Source: Sphagnum compactum
Taxonomy: Eukaryota > Bryophyta > Sphagnopsida > Sphagnales
Assembly: GCA_965153455.1 (NCBI GenBank)
Contig: OZ234493.1
Coordinates: 2,294,001 to 2,358,000, forward strand
Direction of reading: 5' to 3'
Length of the DNA: 64,000 nucleotides
The position numbers and the translations under genes were made by a program. The notes beneath the pieces are model-generated. The model did no database searches and had not been told where the DNA came from. It worked only from the letters and a program-made list of their open reading frames with translations. Below are positions 1 to 11,750 of the stretch, one piece after another (position 1 is the first letter of the stretch; every line of letters begins with the position of its first letter).

Positions 1-3000
1 TGATTTAGGGTTAAAGATGTGAATTTGTTTTTTAATAGTCATAGAAAATTATGATTACAAATGGGTTTTTAATTATGATATACCTAGAATTCTAATGCAG
101 GTATTAATTTCATTATGTCTTCTTGCCATAACATTGAGTATTTCAATAAATGTGTTATTATGTCAAATTAAGAATCACCCATATTATAATGAAAATTAAT
201 AAATATTAAATTATACATATATCTCCATGAATTGTAATAAAAGATGCAAACATAAATAAATTTCAAATCCCAAATGTATGGTATTATTTTCTTACTAACA
301 TTAAATTCCAAAATTTGCTACAATTTATTATTAAATGTCATAAATAATGTATTTACATGTTATAAAATTTACTTTTGATTGATTAATTATTTTTATAAAA
401 TGAAATTACAATACAATTAAGACTTAGGGTTAAGGATTTAGAATTAATTTTTTTTTATAATGGTTTTGAATCAATTTCAAATGTAAATTTTATGTTGTTA
501 TTTAATATGTGAATAAAATGCCAAATTATTTTTAAATTTTCTTGTTAATATTGCTCTTAATGTGGATATAATTTTAATCACAATTCTATGATATTTTAAT
601 ACATTGAATCAATATTAATACAATGCAAATGTAAGGTTTGTTCAAAAAAATTGTGTGGAAGAAATTCACCATTTTGTAATATGGTCAAGTGAACCATTTG
701 CAAAAACAAAGGTTTAGGGTTTATTTTAAGAATTTTTGTATGTAAATAATATTAATATTATATAATATTTCAATATTTTCTATAGTCTAAATAATATTTA
801 TATATTATAATTATATTTAAATACTGAATAAAATACCTTAAATGATGTGAAATTTATTGTGTTATTTAATTGAATATTAGTTTCGTACAATTCAACAATA
901 CCCTTAACTAGTGCAATAAAAAATAAAGAGTGAATGTTATCTAAACCAAAACCTTCAATTTTTTTTTAAAATTTTCTCATGTTGCACCACAAAAGTGGTG
1001 ATGAACCAAAAGTAGATTCAACCAAATCTAAGATTCCCATACCATGTTGGCCAACCACTAAATTCTATGAACTAAATATGGAAAATTTATAAAGGTGAGT
1101 ATTTATTTGGAATAAAATGCGAATAGTTCTTTGAACCATGTTACTTATAATAATTGATTAAAAAAATGGCAAATCTTCAAGTTGGTCACAAATAAATTCG
1201 TTGCAATCCAATATTAATACAATTTAGATGTAAAGTTTAGGGTTAATTTGAATAGATGGGGTATTTAAAGTAACATGATATTATTTAGTTTTTGAATTAT
1301 GGACTTGTGATATTGATATGAAATTTTAGAATTGAATATTTATTAATGGGTTTTATTTTATACCATTCTAAAATATGTTTAAATATTATAACTTATGATA
1401 TAAATGTGATATATTATCAAACCTTTTTATTTTATTTTATAGTTATATATTTTAGATATTTCCTATTTCATGCATGTATTGCATTTGGTTGAAAAGATGC
1501 CCCTAAGTAACTTAGATGATGAAGGAACAATTGTTTTGCAATATCTTAATAATCAAAGCTTATTAAATAGAGCGGGGCTTTTGGTGAGGTTACACAATGC
1601 ATATTTATGTAGGTATTGCAAGAAGCTTGGAAACCTTAAACCCCTGAAGTTTGGAAAAAATGAAGCATGCCCATAGTCAATGTTTTTACCTTTAAAGATG
1701 AGGGTATTGCTAATGGTTTAGGGTTTTTATTTATGAATATCTTTTGGATATTTCCTATTACATTTGGTCCATTGGATGTAGGTATTGCATTTCATGGACA
1801 AGATGCACTTAAGTGATGAATGGTTAAGTTTTGTAATACCCAAAAACACTGGAAGAAAATTGATCATATGCGACTATAAATTGCAATTATAATTTAGTCA
1901 CAAGCAACATATGCAACTACTAAGTTTTGTAGTTGCATTAAACAAGTCACATCCAACATAGTTGCAAATGTTAACATCATGCTAATGTTAGTTAATTCTT
2001 GACGGATGAATTTTTTTTACTTTGACCATATTAGATTTTCGTTGACCGCATGGGTTTTGTGACTATAGTTGTCACTAGTAACCACTTGCAAATAGGCTAA
2101 TGCACCTTCGCCATGTGTTTAATTCGCATCAATTCTAGAAATTCAACAAATATTTACACATTAATTTATCTCAACCATCCACCATTAACGCTTAGGATCT
2201 TTGCATGTGGCCAATGTACATTACACCAAATGGAAAAAAATTCCATCCAAGATTTTTCATCTGAATTTTTCATCCATGTTTTTCATTAAAAAAATATTGT
2301 CCAAACTTTTCATCCACATTTTTCCATCCCATTTTCATCTAGGTGTTTTCATCCAAGTTTTCCATCTAAGTTTTCCATCTATTTTTCTTAATCCAATATC
2401 TTTCCATACAAGGTTTTCCATTGTGTTGGGAACAAGCCTTGTGGCATTATCTAGAAGGCCCACATGGCAAACATTTCGTATTAATAATATAAATTAAAAA
2501 TTCAGAAAATTAAATAAACAATTTATGAATCCTTCATATTTTACCACATAAATTGTTGTCATTAAGCCATGTGGCAACCATTTTTGATAGCCAAAATCAA
2601 ATTTTAAAATTCTAGGAATTTTTGTAGAATTTGAATAACAAATGCATAACACATTTGAGATTTGGTGTGTGTTGTGTTATTTGATTTTATGTTTAAACAT
2701 ATTTTTAAAATAATATTCTTTATTTTTAGCTATATTTATTTTCAAAAGCTTCTAATGCTTTCAAGTTTTTTTTACACATGCAAAGTAGGCGTCTACTCAA
2801 TGTTCTTATATTGCCTTTTTTGTCTAAATTTTCAGTCTTTTGTAATAATGCCAAATTTTGCCAAATAAACTAATAAAGATTCTTTTATAAAAATGAAAAT
2901 GGAGGGGAAAAACAAGATAATTTTTTTAAAAGTAAAGCACTAAAGGAGAACTCCTACTCCTCTTATGTAGAAATAAAAGTAAAAAAAATGGAAATAACTA

Positions 3001-4600
3001 TTACCTACCTGGTGAAAAATTTATTTAACTCAAATTCTAAATCCCTTTGTTTTTTGCGCTTGCACTTGCAATTTTTACTTTTGTTGTGAGAGCTACACCA
3101 ACTTGTGTGTATCCAATTTTCTATGAGTTCCATGACATATTTTATTAGAATATATACCAAGTATACTACCATATTGCTTTGGCCCTTTAAATGATGTCCC
3201 TACACATGATATACAATTATTATAATTAAATAAATTTTAATTTTAAATAAAATGTAATTCAAATTCATATTAAAAAATTGAATACTTACTAGAAAGGAAC
3301 CATATGATGATTTGACATAAGTCATCACATCATGTGTTATTGCTAGTCCTTTTTTATGTAAGGTGGTTTTATGTTTCTTCAACTGATCATGATTAGTTAT
3401 GCACATCCATTGCAACCGATTGAACATAATAAACATGTGAATATAATCACATGTGGGCCTACATGCACACTATTTAAACCATTCATCATCACAAATCAAA
3501 TTTGTTTATTTAATTATGTTTACAAACTTATCAAAAATTCCAAACTTGAATAGAAAAGCAAAATTGAATATGAAAATAATAAAATTATTATTTTATTTTA
3601 AATGATGCATTGAAAAAATGTTTTAATACTAAAAAATTACAACCCCATATGTTAATAAGCATAGACATTCAATTTATTAATAAATATGAACTATTTTTCC
3701 AATGTTGAATACAATACATTATAAATATGAAATTTTAATTGATTTAATCATATTTTTTCCATCATTTTAGTTTTTAAAGTTATCACTTGGCCTTTTTGTA
3801 TCACGAGGTTTCATGTCATTATGAAATATTAAAAAAAATTCATATGACTAATTTTTAAAATGAAGTCTATTTGATATACGTACAATTAATTAGTTTCAAT
3901 GCTTTTCAATTATTCAAATGAGATTTTAAAAAAAATTTGATTTGAAAGATTATGCAAGAATTGATTAAAATAAAACCACACATTAAAATTTAAAATAAAT
4001 TAAAATTTAAATATAAAATTTATTTTTTTGAAATAGAAATGTTTTCAATTAATTTGATGTTATTTTTAAAAAACTTCAATAAAGCTTTGAATGAAAATTT
4101 GATAACAAAAATCATAATGAAATTAAAATTTATAATTGATTAATTTGTTTTCTTAATATTGTTGTTGTTTTTTATGTTATAAAAAATATATTTTTGACCT
4201 AAGAATAATAGACATAATAAAACACCCCAATAAATGAATGCATTATTGACACACAAAATAAATGGGAACAATTGGGGTGTTTTAAAAATGTGTTGATATT
4301 CATGTTAAAGTTATCAAACATAACTATGGGAACAAATTAAAGGTGAACAAATTTTAGTTTAGTTTTTGAAACATATTATTTTTCTTAAAATTAGAAATTT
4401 TCAAAAATAATTTTTAATTACTACGGAACTAAAAAGGCACTACTAATATAATATCTTCAATTATTATATATATACCCACAACTAATTCTCAGCACAAAAT
4501 AATTAGCAAAAAGATGTACCTGAAATCTTTTTTATTGGGTATTTGTTGAAAATTTTGAAAATTAAAAAAACCATTGAGTTACTATTACAAATGCACAAAC
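1..4600. other. AT-rich non-genic region
   Basis: No gene could be supported. The sequence is strongly AT-rich with many short homopolymer runs, and every open frame is short and without family resemblance. Small internal repeats are visible: a segment near 1449-1520 (ATATTTCCTATT...TATTGCATTT...AGATGC) recurs in altered form near 1741-1815. Around 1912-1938 there is a short hairpin with arms GCAACTAC/GTAGTTGC. These look like old, decayed repeat DNA. Confidence 0.6.
2243..2425. repeat. Degenerate TTTTCATCC minisatellite
   Basis: Many imperfect copies of a short unit of the form TTTTTCATCCAAG / TTTTCCATCTAAG follow each other, spaced roughly 12-20 bases apart. The unit is clear by eye but heavily diverged. 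No coding function is inferred. Confidence 0.6.
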
Positions 4601-4639
4601 GCCAAATGAATTTTGTCTATTACTTAATTGGCGCTGAAT

Positions 4640-5639
4640 CGGTTTCTAGGGTTGGCGAAAAGTGGCGAAACTCTCACCTCCTCCCGTCGTCGTCTTCACT
4701 CCACGACCGACCTAAAACTCCTTGAAGCAGCAGCAAGCGCGTTGTTGTTGTTGTTCTTGTTGGGAAGACGGCGTTGCTGCTGCGCGCTCCCTCACTCCTC
4801 TTGCTCTTCTGTCGAGCGTCGGCGAAATTGCAATTCCATCACTTCCTTCCTTCCTTCCTTGGACGCTCTTTTCTGCGACTCGTCTACCAGGTCAGTGTTT
4901 CTCTCTTGCTGTTGATGATGATGATGATGATGATGATTATGATGATGATGGGAGTCAGGGAAGTCCGTGTGAGATTCAATACTGTCTCTACAAATTTCAC
5001 TAAACAGCATGCAGGAATGAGGGTGTCTTATTTATCATGAGATTTAGGGTTACAGTAGAAAGGGCAGGGTTGTCAGAGAAGAAGAAAGATCTTGGGAGTT
5101 GGAGGAAGGATGAGAATGATGAGAGAAGATGAGTTTTGGTCCTTTGTTATTATGTTGTTAGGGTGAGGGAATCTGGTGTCTATTGATTGAGGACCAATCT
5201 GGGTAGGTCTGTTGTTGATGGCTTTTGATGGGGGGATGTGTGTTTGGTATTCTCTTTGTTAGATGCATCTTTTCCTAAGTTGGATCTGCCATGGGTTTTT
5301 TTTTTGAATTGTGTCTTTTTCCCCTTGTTCAGTGATTGAATCAGGCTCTTCGAGAAAAAGTGGCATCACCTGGTGAACGAAATCCCAGTTTTATCAGTAG
5401 GTTTCATTGTTTACAGTAAGAGCAAAGGGGGTTGAGGAAGCAAACTTGGAGACTTGGTTCATGATTGCAAGAGAAGCTTCGATTTGTGCAGTCTCATAGA
5501 GCAAGTGAAAAACCATGGTTGTAATGTGATCTGGTAAGCAGAAGAAGAGTGCAAGTGGGAGTCTCATAAGGAAAGGCGTCCTTTCCATTCAGTGGATAAC
5601 TTTCGAGAGAGGGAAGGAGGATCCTTGCAGGACTGCAGA
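4640..5639 (+). other. 5' leader region of the ARL5 gene, probably with an intron
   Basis: GC content rises sharply near 4620, where the AT-rich intergenic DNA ends. A candidate splice donor, CTACCAG|GTCAGT, lies at 4890/4891. Candidate acceptors are TTGTTCAG (5331), CTTGCAG (about 5630) and GACTGCAG immediately before the start codon. The region therefore looks like a 5' untranslated exon plus one leader intron. A (GAT)n microsatellite lies inside the proposed intron. Exact transcript ends cannot be read from sequence. Confidence 0.45.
4911..4951. repeat. (GAT)n microsatellite
   Basis: About thirteen GAT units with one ATT interruption, located in the proposed leader intron of the ARL5 gene. 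Confidence 0.9.
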
Positions 5640-6194
5640 ATGGGGGTTTTATTGTCAAGGCTATGGTTCTTCATGTTTCCAGCGAAGGAGTACAAGATTG
5701 TGGTAGTTGGGCTGGACAATGCTGGCAAGACAACAACTCTTTACAAATTGCATTTGGGAGAGGTGGTGGTCACACAACCTACTGTTGGCAGCAATGTTGA
5801 AGAACTTGTGTACAAAAACATCCGCTTTGAGGTATGGGATTTGGGGGGCCAGGAGAGGTTGCGGCCATCTTGGGCAACTTACTATCGAGGAACTCATGCA
5901 GTGGTGATGGTGGTTGATAGCACTGACCGGGATAGAATTGCAATCACCAAGGATGAGTTGTTCAAGTTGTTGCAACATGAAGAATTACAGCATGCAGTGG
6001 TGCTAGTCTTTGCAAACAAGCAGGACCTTAAAGATGCTATGACACCAGCGGAGATCAGTGATGCTCTCTCATTGCACACCATTAAGAAGCATGATTGGCA
6101 CATCCAAGCATGTTGTGCCCTAACAGGGGAAGGATTATGGGATGGGTTAGGTTGGATTGCTCAGCATGTCACAGGAGCCCAAGTGGTATCCTAG
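5640..6194 (+). CDS. ARL5: ARL5-type ADP-ribosylation factor-like GTPase
   Basis: Uninterrupted 184-residue frame, the usual ARF/ARL length. Visible motifs are Gly2 (myristoylation site), P-loop GLDNAGKTT (24-32), switch I threonine in PTVGSNVEE (47-55), switch II WDLGGQE (66-72), guanine-base motif NKQD (126-129) and the C-terminal CCALTGEG segment. SNVEE after [16 protein letters not shown] and the preference for ARL5 over ARF1 signatures place it in the ARL5 group, known as a myristoylated Golgi GTPase that recruits tethers at the trans-Golgi. An upstream in-frame ATG at 5592 would add 16 residues; I prefer 5640 because it puts glycine at position 2. The coding region has no intron, although the leader probably does. 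No neighbour suggests a partner. Confidence 0.93.
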   Translation: MGVLLSRLWFFMFPAKEYKIVVVGLDNAGKTTTLYKLHLGEVVVTQPTVGSNVEELVYKNIRFEVWDLGGQERLRPSWATYYRGTHAVVMVVDSTDRDRIAITKDELFKLLQHEELQHAVVLVFANKQDLKDAMTPAEISDALSLHTIKKHDWHIQACCALTGEGLWDGLGWIAQHVTGAQVVS

Positions 6195-6750
6195 GAAGCA
6201 ATAACATGGGTCAGTTCACTTCTTGTGTGTCTTACAGGCTCTACCTTGGAATTAGCCTACTTTCTTATTGGAAACAAGCATATGCAGTACTCAGTTTTGT
6301 TGGTTTCAGACCATGACACCCAAGAAGCCCATATAGTTATGACACTTGTTCTGCTAATTTCTCCATCAACGACAGCAAGCACATGATTATCTGAACGGGG
6401 CCTGGGTTTGGCATGACCAGCATGGACACTTCATGTGAATTGTGAGGTCACAATCCTCTCTCTCTTGTTTGGAAAGACCTAGCCTGCAGTTGTTCGAATG
6501 TCTGGGTGACGTAGGCAAATGCCAGCACTCTTTTGGCTTTAGTTTAGATTCTGGTTAATAACAAGCATGTACTCTATATTTAGATGTCTTTTGCATAAAC
6601 CACGACCGTTAGTAACATTGGAGTGGATCCACTCAATTCTCAATTGTTGTTGCTGTATGCTGGAGATTCAATGCTAAGACGGTTTCCTTTATAATATATG
6701 GTGTGCACAGCAGATTGAGAGAGGATAGGAGCTAGAAATTAGATGCATGT
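6195..6750 (+). other. Probable 3' untranslated region of ARL5
   Basis: Base composition stays gene-like (mixed, not AT-rich) for about 500 bases past the stop codon and no further coding signal is present. It then grades into AT-rich DNA after about 7050. I see no clear single polyadenylation signal that decides the transcript end. Confidence 0.4.
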
Positions 6751-7049
6751 ACAAAATAGTGGACCATGATTTGCTTGGGGTCGTAAGCAGCAGCTGTCAT
6801 GCAGCTTGCTTGCAACAATTGTGGCCATCTTGTTTATGCAGTTGGGTTTCATCTGTTTGAATTTGCTTTCAAATTGATGGACAGAACTCAGACAAATTCC
6901 CCTAGTGATTTTGGTGGGCACCTTATATGTGGTAACATCCCTTCTAGAGAAGAGGAGGGACATTACACCTCCTACTACTTAGAAGATCGAGGGAGCTTAT
7001 GCATACTTCCTTCATAAGTAGGTGTAGTATCTATCCCTCTCTTAATGAG

Positions 7050-8680
7050 TGGGTGCAACAAATACATTTCATAGATTTTAAAAAATGATTACCTACAAAG
7101 TTTGTATTCATGAAAATCATTATAATTGTTTATCATGTAAAATGGTTTTAAATATAAAAAATACATTCTTTACCATTGTAGATGTTTAAATTATAATAAT
7201 ATCTCTAATTTATTTCTTCACAATGTGTAAATCAAAAGTATAAGTAATGAAAGTTGGAGCTAATGCAAATGCCATCATAATATTTTTGAATATTTTGAAA
7301 AAAGTATGAATTATATTCAATTATAAATTTATTCAATTGACATTATATCACCTTGGATTCATCTAGAGCTTTTTCCTTGGCCACAAGGTTTTAGTGATTG
7401 ATGGCTTTCATACTCTATTCATTGCATTGATTTTTTTGGGGTGAATTTTTTCCATTTTGCAAAAAAAAAATTCTAATACAAATTCTTTTATGTTTTGAAA
7501 GAAACCTCCAAGAATTGTTTTTTGAAAAATTGCCAAAAATCATCACAATTGCGTTAAGCATGAAAAGGTGCTTAACATTTTCTACTGTCATATTTTTAAT
7601 ATCACCAAATTTGGTTTACAAAAAAGGCAAACAACACATTAATGTGCCATAATTAACAAACTAATTGTTTGAAATAAAATGATAATTCACATTTACTATC
7701 AAATATTATTTAATATGCACTAGTTAATAAGTTATTAGAAAATATATTCATTATTATATATTTAAATATGACTTTGTTTTGCTATTAACTTATTAATAGT
7801 TGAACAACAAGCACAAAATAGTGCAAAAAAAAAAAATTTATAGTGGCAACATAGTGTGCCATAATGGCACACTATTGGGTGGTTATTTGATTTTGGAAAG
7901 TCCTTGTTGAAATTAGACAAGGAACAAAGGCATATAGGTAAATAGTAGAGGCCAAAATTTGAAAGACTTGCATTCTCACTCGACCTCATCAAATATAATT
8001 CTTGTGATAATCTTTTTTGACTCCAACTTGGCAAAATTTTAAAAATTCTTAATTAATTAATTAATATTTGTTAGCTTTTTGTGAAATCAATTTTGTTTGG
8101 AAGGTTTTGAAATAACTAAAATTGGTGATTCTTTGATTTTAATTTAAAAACATGCTTAGAACCAGCAGTTATTGAAAAATCAAAGAACCATCCCACAATT
8201 GCCAGGACCTTAACAATTAGCACGAAAAGGATGTTAAAGAGATGTTAGGGTTTGTGCACCCTTTTGTACAATAAGAGAAGCATGTGTTGGAAGTTCAAAA
8301 TTCTTAGCTCCTTGCAATTTGGCATGTCATTTGCATGATGGCCAACATGCAAAAGACATGAAACATTTAAGTCCTTAAAGCATTTCCAACAATGTTTGTA
8401 TATCATTCTGCAATGACATTATACAATGGTGAAAAGGTAGTTTTATCAACCCTCAATAGTCACCGATGACAATAAATAAGTTGTTAGGATTGGTTAGTTT
8501 TGAGCTAGGCTTTGCAATTTGGTGGAAAATACCAAGCTTGACAAAAGGTTCAGTAGATGTAATCAAACAACATTGATCGTGCTAGCAATGTGTCTCATAT
8601 GATCGTTGCAAACTTTCATGGACACATAAGAACCCAATGCTCGCGTGGTGTGGAAAAAAAGCCATAAAAAGAAAAGAAAA
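7050..8680. other. AT-rich non-genic region
   Basis: Nothing gene-like is visible. The region contains long A/T runs and a (TTAA)n-type stretch near 8050-8065. Its right side may be the outer part of the neighbouring Harbinger element, whose ends I could not define. Confidence 0.45.
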
Positions 8681-8689
8681 TTGTGGCCA

Positions 8690-9313
8690 ATGAAAAAATG
8701 CAACTATGTCGGTCAATGTTTCATGTGTTGCAAGATCATGTCATAGGAAACGGGCAAAAGAATCAAACTTTTTGGAAGAGGATTACTACACACTACAACA
8801 ACAATTAGCCTCTATGTTGTGTAGAACGTTTAGCTAGAAGCTTGGAGACCAAATCGGGAGTGATCAAACACAATGTAACAAAAATTTGTGGCAATTGTCA
8901 AGTGGTGGCTACTCTCAACAAAAGCAATGAGTCTTCTAAAGATGCATTCCAAAAAACTCTATAACTTTTCAAAGCAAAACATCAAAAATAGGTTCATTTG
9001 TTTTAATACATTATTCTAGTTGATTCTTAAAGATGTTCTTAAGTGGGTAGAAACTAGAAAGGAGAATAGGATTTGATTGAACCCCATGAAGTGGGAAGCT
9101 TTTGTTGAGCCAATGAATTTAGTTGAAAGCATGGAAGAAATTGAAGAAATATCAAAAGTTAATGTAGATGAGGAATTTGGTAACAAGTCCAAAATTTTGA
9201 AGTGACCACAAGGTTCATGAGCAACCAAGATAAAAGAAAAATCAAAAGCAGAAAAATGTGCATTTAGAACACAAGCAATAACCATTGCCAACATGGCAAC
9301 AACTACACTAAAA
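8690..9313 (+). pseudogene. Harbinger ORF1 (Myb/NAM-associated-like protein), decayed
   Basis: Translating in shifting frames gives the typical PIF/Harbinger accessory protein. From about 8699 one frame reads QDHVIGNGQKNQTFW, then a stop. The next frame reads RSLETKSGVIKHNVTKICGN (about 8840), then SNESSKDAFQKTL (about 8920). Near 9170 comes a basic DEEFGNKSKILK...KEKSKAEK tail. These match the order of blocks in the SANT/trihelix-like plus NAM-associated domain protein encoded by plant Harbinger elements, which binds the element ends and helps the transposase. Several in-frame stops and frame changes show it is dead. It lies convergent to the transposase remnant on the other strand, as expected for one element. 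Family assignment is by remembered resemblance and was not searched. Confidence 0.7.
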
Positions 9314-9658
9314 AAAACTGCAATAACGGAAGATTAAAATGCATTTGTGCGTTTCCAAATTTAACATATGAATTTGCAAAACTTGAGGCCTATAAGTACT
9401 TAAACTTGTGACACTTTGAAGGACTAGATAAATTATGTTGACAACTCTGACTTGCCCCATCGCTTCCATCACTTTCGAAAGTTTCATCATTGACAATAAT
9501 CATTAAACTTGTAGTAGATTATTCAATTCTGGTAGAAGACCCAAACTTGGGTGCTTCTACAGCTATGCACAATAGACTTAACGTATGTGAAGAGAAAGAT
9601 GAAGAAGGTAGGATCAACAATAATTTTGCTACGAAGGCCTTTAATTTTAATGGAGATT

Positions 9659-10065
9659 TTAATTTGAACCAAGTTGGTTGAAACCTTTCATGGCCCACAA
9701 ATGTTCCACAAGATTTGATCTTAAATTGAAGTGGGTATGTGAGTTTTCAATCTCTTGAGTGCCTTGCATGATTGCATGAATGAATTAAATGTTAACCCTC
9801 GATTTAATTGCACAAGATTTGCTTGTTGAAAGAAAGGTTCCAAATGATTGTTTATATCATCTTCAATTATCATATTATGGAGAATCGCACAAGCAACCAT
9901 CACTTCATAAATTATATCCATTTTCCATAATCTACATGGATTTTGGATGATCGCAAAGTGAGCTTGTAAAGTGTTGAAACATCTTTCAACGTCCTTTTTC
10001 ACACCTTCCTACATTTTTGCAAAATGTGGTATTTTTTAATATCTTAATTCATGTATGGCTTGTAC
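9659..10065 (-). pseudogene. PIF/Harbinger transposase, C-terminal part (decayed)
   Basis: Reading on the minus strand, this segment carries the end of a DDE-type Harbinger nuclease: VQAIHELRY (about 10060), FAKM*EGVKKDVERCF (about 10010), then LQAHFAIIQNPCRLW and ACAILHNMIIEDD (9860-9960). After a frameshift near 9740 comes NLVEHLWAMKGF and a stop at 9659. ERxFGxLQxRFAIIxxPxRLW and CxxLHNMIxEDE are the family's C-terminal signatures, around the final catalytic acidic residue region. Stops and a frameshift make it non-functional. It continues in frame at 11751 once the inserted element and one target-site copy are ignored. Confidence 0.85.
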
Positions 10066-10542
10066 CAATGTTGTGCATGTAAATGTCAATACCTATATAT
10101 AGGACATGTAAATCTTGTGCAGGTGTAAATCATTTACATTTATATGTCTGAATTTTTACACTTACACTAACAATGTTGTTGTGGATATATATTTTACTAC
10201 ACTTACACGACGCTAATGTAAATATTTGTCAAATACATTTACATGGACCTCTGTAAATGTTTTGAGGGTGTATAAATGTAAGTGTATATGTATATATTTT
10301 TGTAAAATCACCTTGTCATTTGGCCTCTTTCCACCCCCAAATCTCTTTTCTAATGGTATCCATAATTATTTTTTTAAAAATTAAATTTTAATATGAAATG
10401 TTAAAATTCATCATTTAATGCATAAGGTTCAAGAATAATTATAGTTCTATCATGAATGTCAACGTTATGTAATTCATTCATATGAATGTTCATCCATGAC
10501 TTGTAATGAACTTGTATTAATTTTAAATTTAAATTTAATTCA

Positions 10543-10790
10543 TTTTCATTTAACTACTAGTTAAGTTTTACTTTTACTTTTAGTCAATTCTTAGTTCATT
10601 TCCAGTTAACTTTTAGTTTATTCTTAGTTAAATTCTAGTTCACTTCCAATTCACTTCTAATTAATTTTTAGTTCATTTCCAGTTAATTTTTAATTAACTC
10701 TCAGTTTATTTGTAGTTGAATTTAATTTCATTTTTAATTAAATTGTAGTTCACTTTTAGTTGAATCTTAATCCATTCATAATTTACACAT
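10543..10790. repeat. Degenerate ~10-12 bp tandem repeat (TTCTAGTTCACTT type)
   Basis: Inside the nested element, short units such as TTTTAGTT, TTCATTTCCAGTTAA and TTCTAGTTCACTTCC repeat about every 10-12 bases for some 240 bases. Copies are diverged but the rhythm is obvious. No coding potential. Confidence 0.65.
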
Positions 10791-11429
10791 GGGTGAACAC
10801 AAGCCACATGTGGGTTGGAAGTTCTTTGAGGTAGATGCCTAATGGGTACAAATAAAGGTAAAATTTTCATTATTTTAGTTTGTTCAACATTAGTTTTGGG
10901 TATGTTTTTTTATTATAACCTTGTTTTGTTTTTCCCTTGCAACAAAATCTTGTTGGATTCTTGTTTTGCACGTGTCGTGTTTTTTTTTTTTGTTTCACAA
11001 TCAGTTTTGGAACTAAGCATGCCCTTGTTATCATATTGGCTAAAAAATCATGTAGACCTAGTTGTTTTTGTGCCCATGACAATAGATATGTAGGTTGGCG
11101 TAATGAAATTATATGTAGCAACTATGGAGGCACTAAAAAAAAGGAAAAACAAAATGAACTCAACTTATTATACAAATTGATGGTTTTTAAAATTCCACCC
11201 CTTGACCTTAAATGATAATCTATTTTTTAAAGTGTTTTTTCTGAAATAATCAGCCTTTTTTATTATCAAATTCAAGGTTTTAATGTTGTGTTTTCCTAAC
11301 CTTAAAGATAATTTTATTAATTAGTTGTGGGTGCATGTTTTGACTTTTTTTTTGCAATGAGCCAGTTGGTTGGCCTCATCAAAAACATTATGAAATCCCC
11401 CCTCCTCAAGTAAAAATCACATTTTTTCA

Positions 11430-11747
11430 TTGTTTTACATTTACATTATTTAACACAATCATGTAAAATGATATAAATGTATTTGTTTTACGTTTACACT
11501 TTTTCACAATCATTAAAATCATGTAAATGCATTTATTTTTACATTTACCTTTACACATTTCTACACGGCATAAAATGAAATTACACGGTTTTACACTTGC
11601 ATTTACACGTTTCATGTTCTACAATTACACTTACACAATGTAAATAAATATTAAACATTTATACTTACATGAATTGTAAATAAATTTGATTGTGGGATTT
11701 ACACTTACATGGAATTTAAATCCCGAACGATTTACACACACAACATT
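11430..11747. repeat. Subterminal TTTACA-rich repeat array
   Basis: Dense TTTACATTTACAC / ACACTTACAC / TGTAAATG motifs fill the right arm of the nested element. The left arm (10067-10300) holds the same motifs. They most likely represent diverged transposase-binding repeats. Confidence 0.6.
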
Positions 11748-11750
11748 AGT

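Larger units (their letters stand above)
10066..11750. mobile_element. Non-autonomous DNA transposon nested in the Harbinger transposase
   Basis: The 1.69-kb insert is flanked by the same 6 bases, TTGTAC, at 10060-10065 and 11751-11756. Its ends are inverted: the left end reads CAATGTTGTGCATGTAAATG and the right end, reverse-complemented, reads AATGTTGTGTGTGTAAATC after three more bases. Both outer 250-320 bases are packed with TGTAAATG / GTGTAA motifs in both orientations, like the subterminal transposase-binding repeats of CACTA and hAT elements. Removing the insert plus one TTGTAC copy joins the two halves of the transposase in frame. No transposase is visible inside, so it would need a partner. 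Superfamily is undecided: 6-bp duplications fit none of the common classes neatly. Confidence 0.8.

Noticed and set aside
4628-5003. Overlapping Ser/Leu/Asp-rich plus-strand open frames
   Set aside because: They arise from low-complexity CT-rich and (GAT)n DNA in the leader of the ARL5 gene, in several frames at once.
10842-11215. Small open frames inside the nested transposon
   Set aside because: Phe/Cys-rich translations of T-runs with overlapping frames on both strands; no transposase motif is present.
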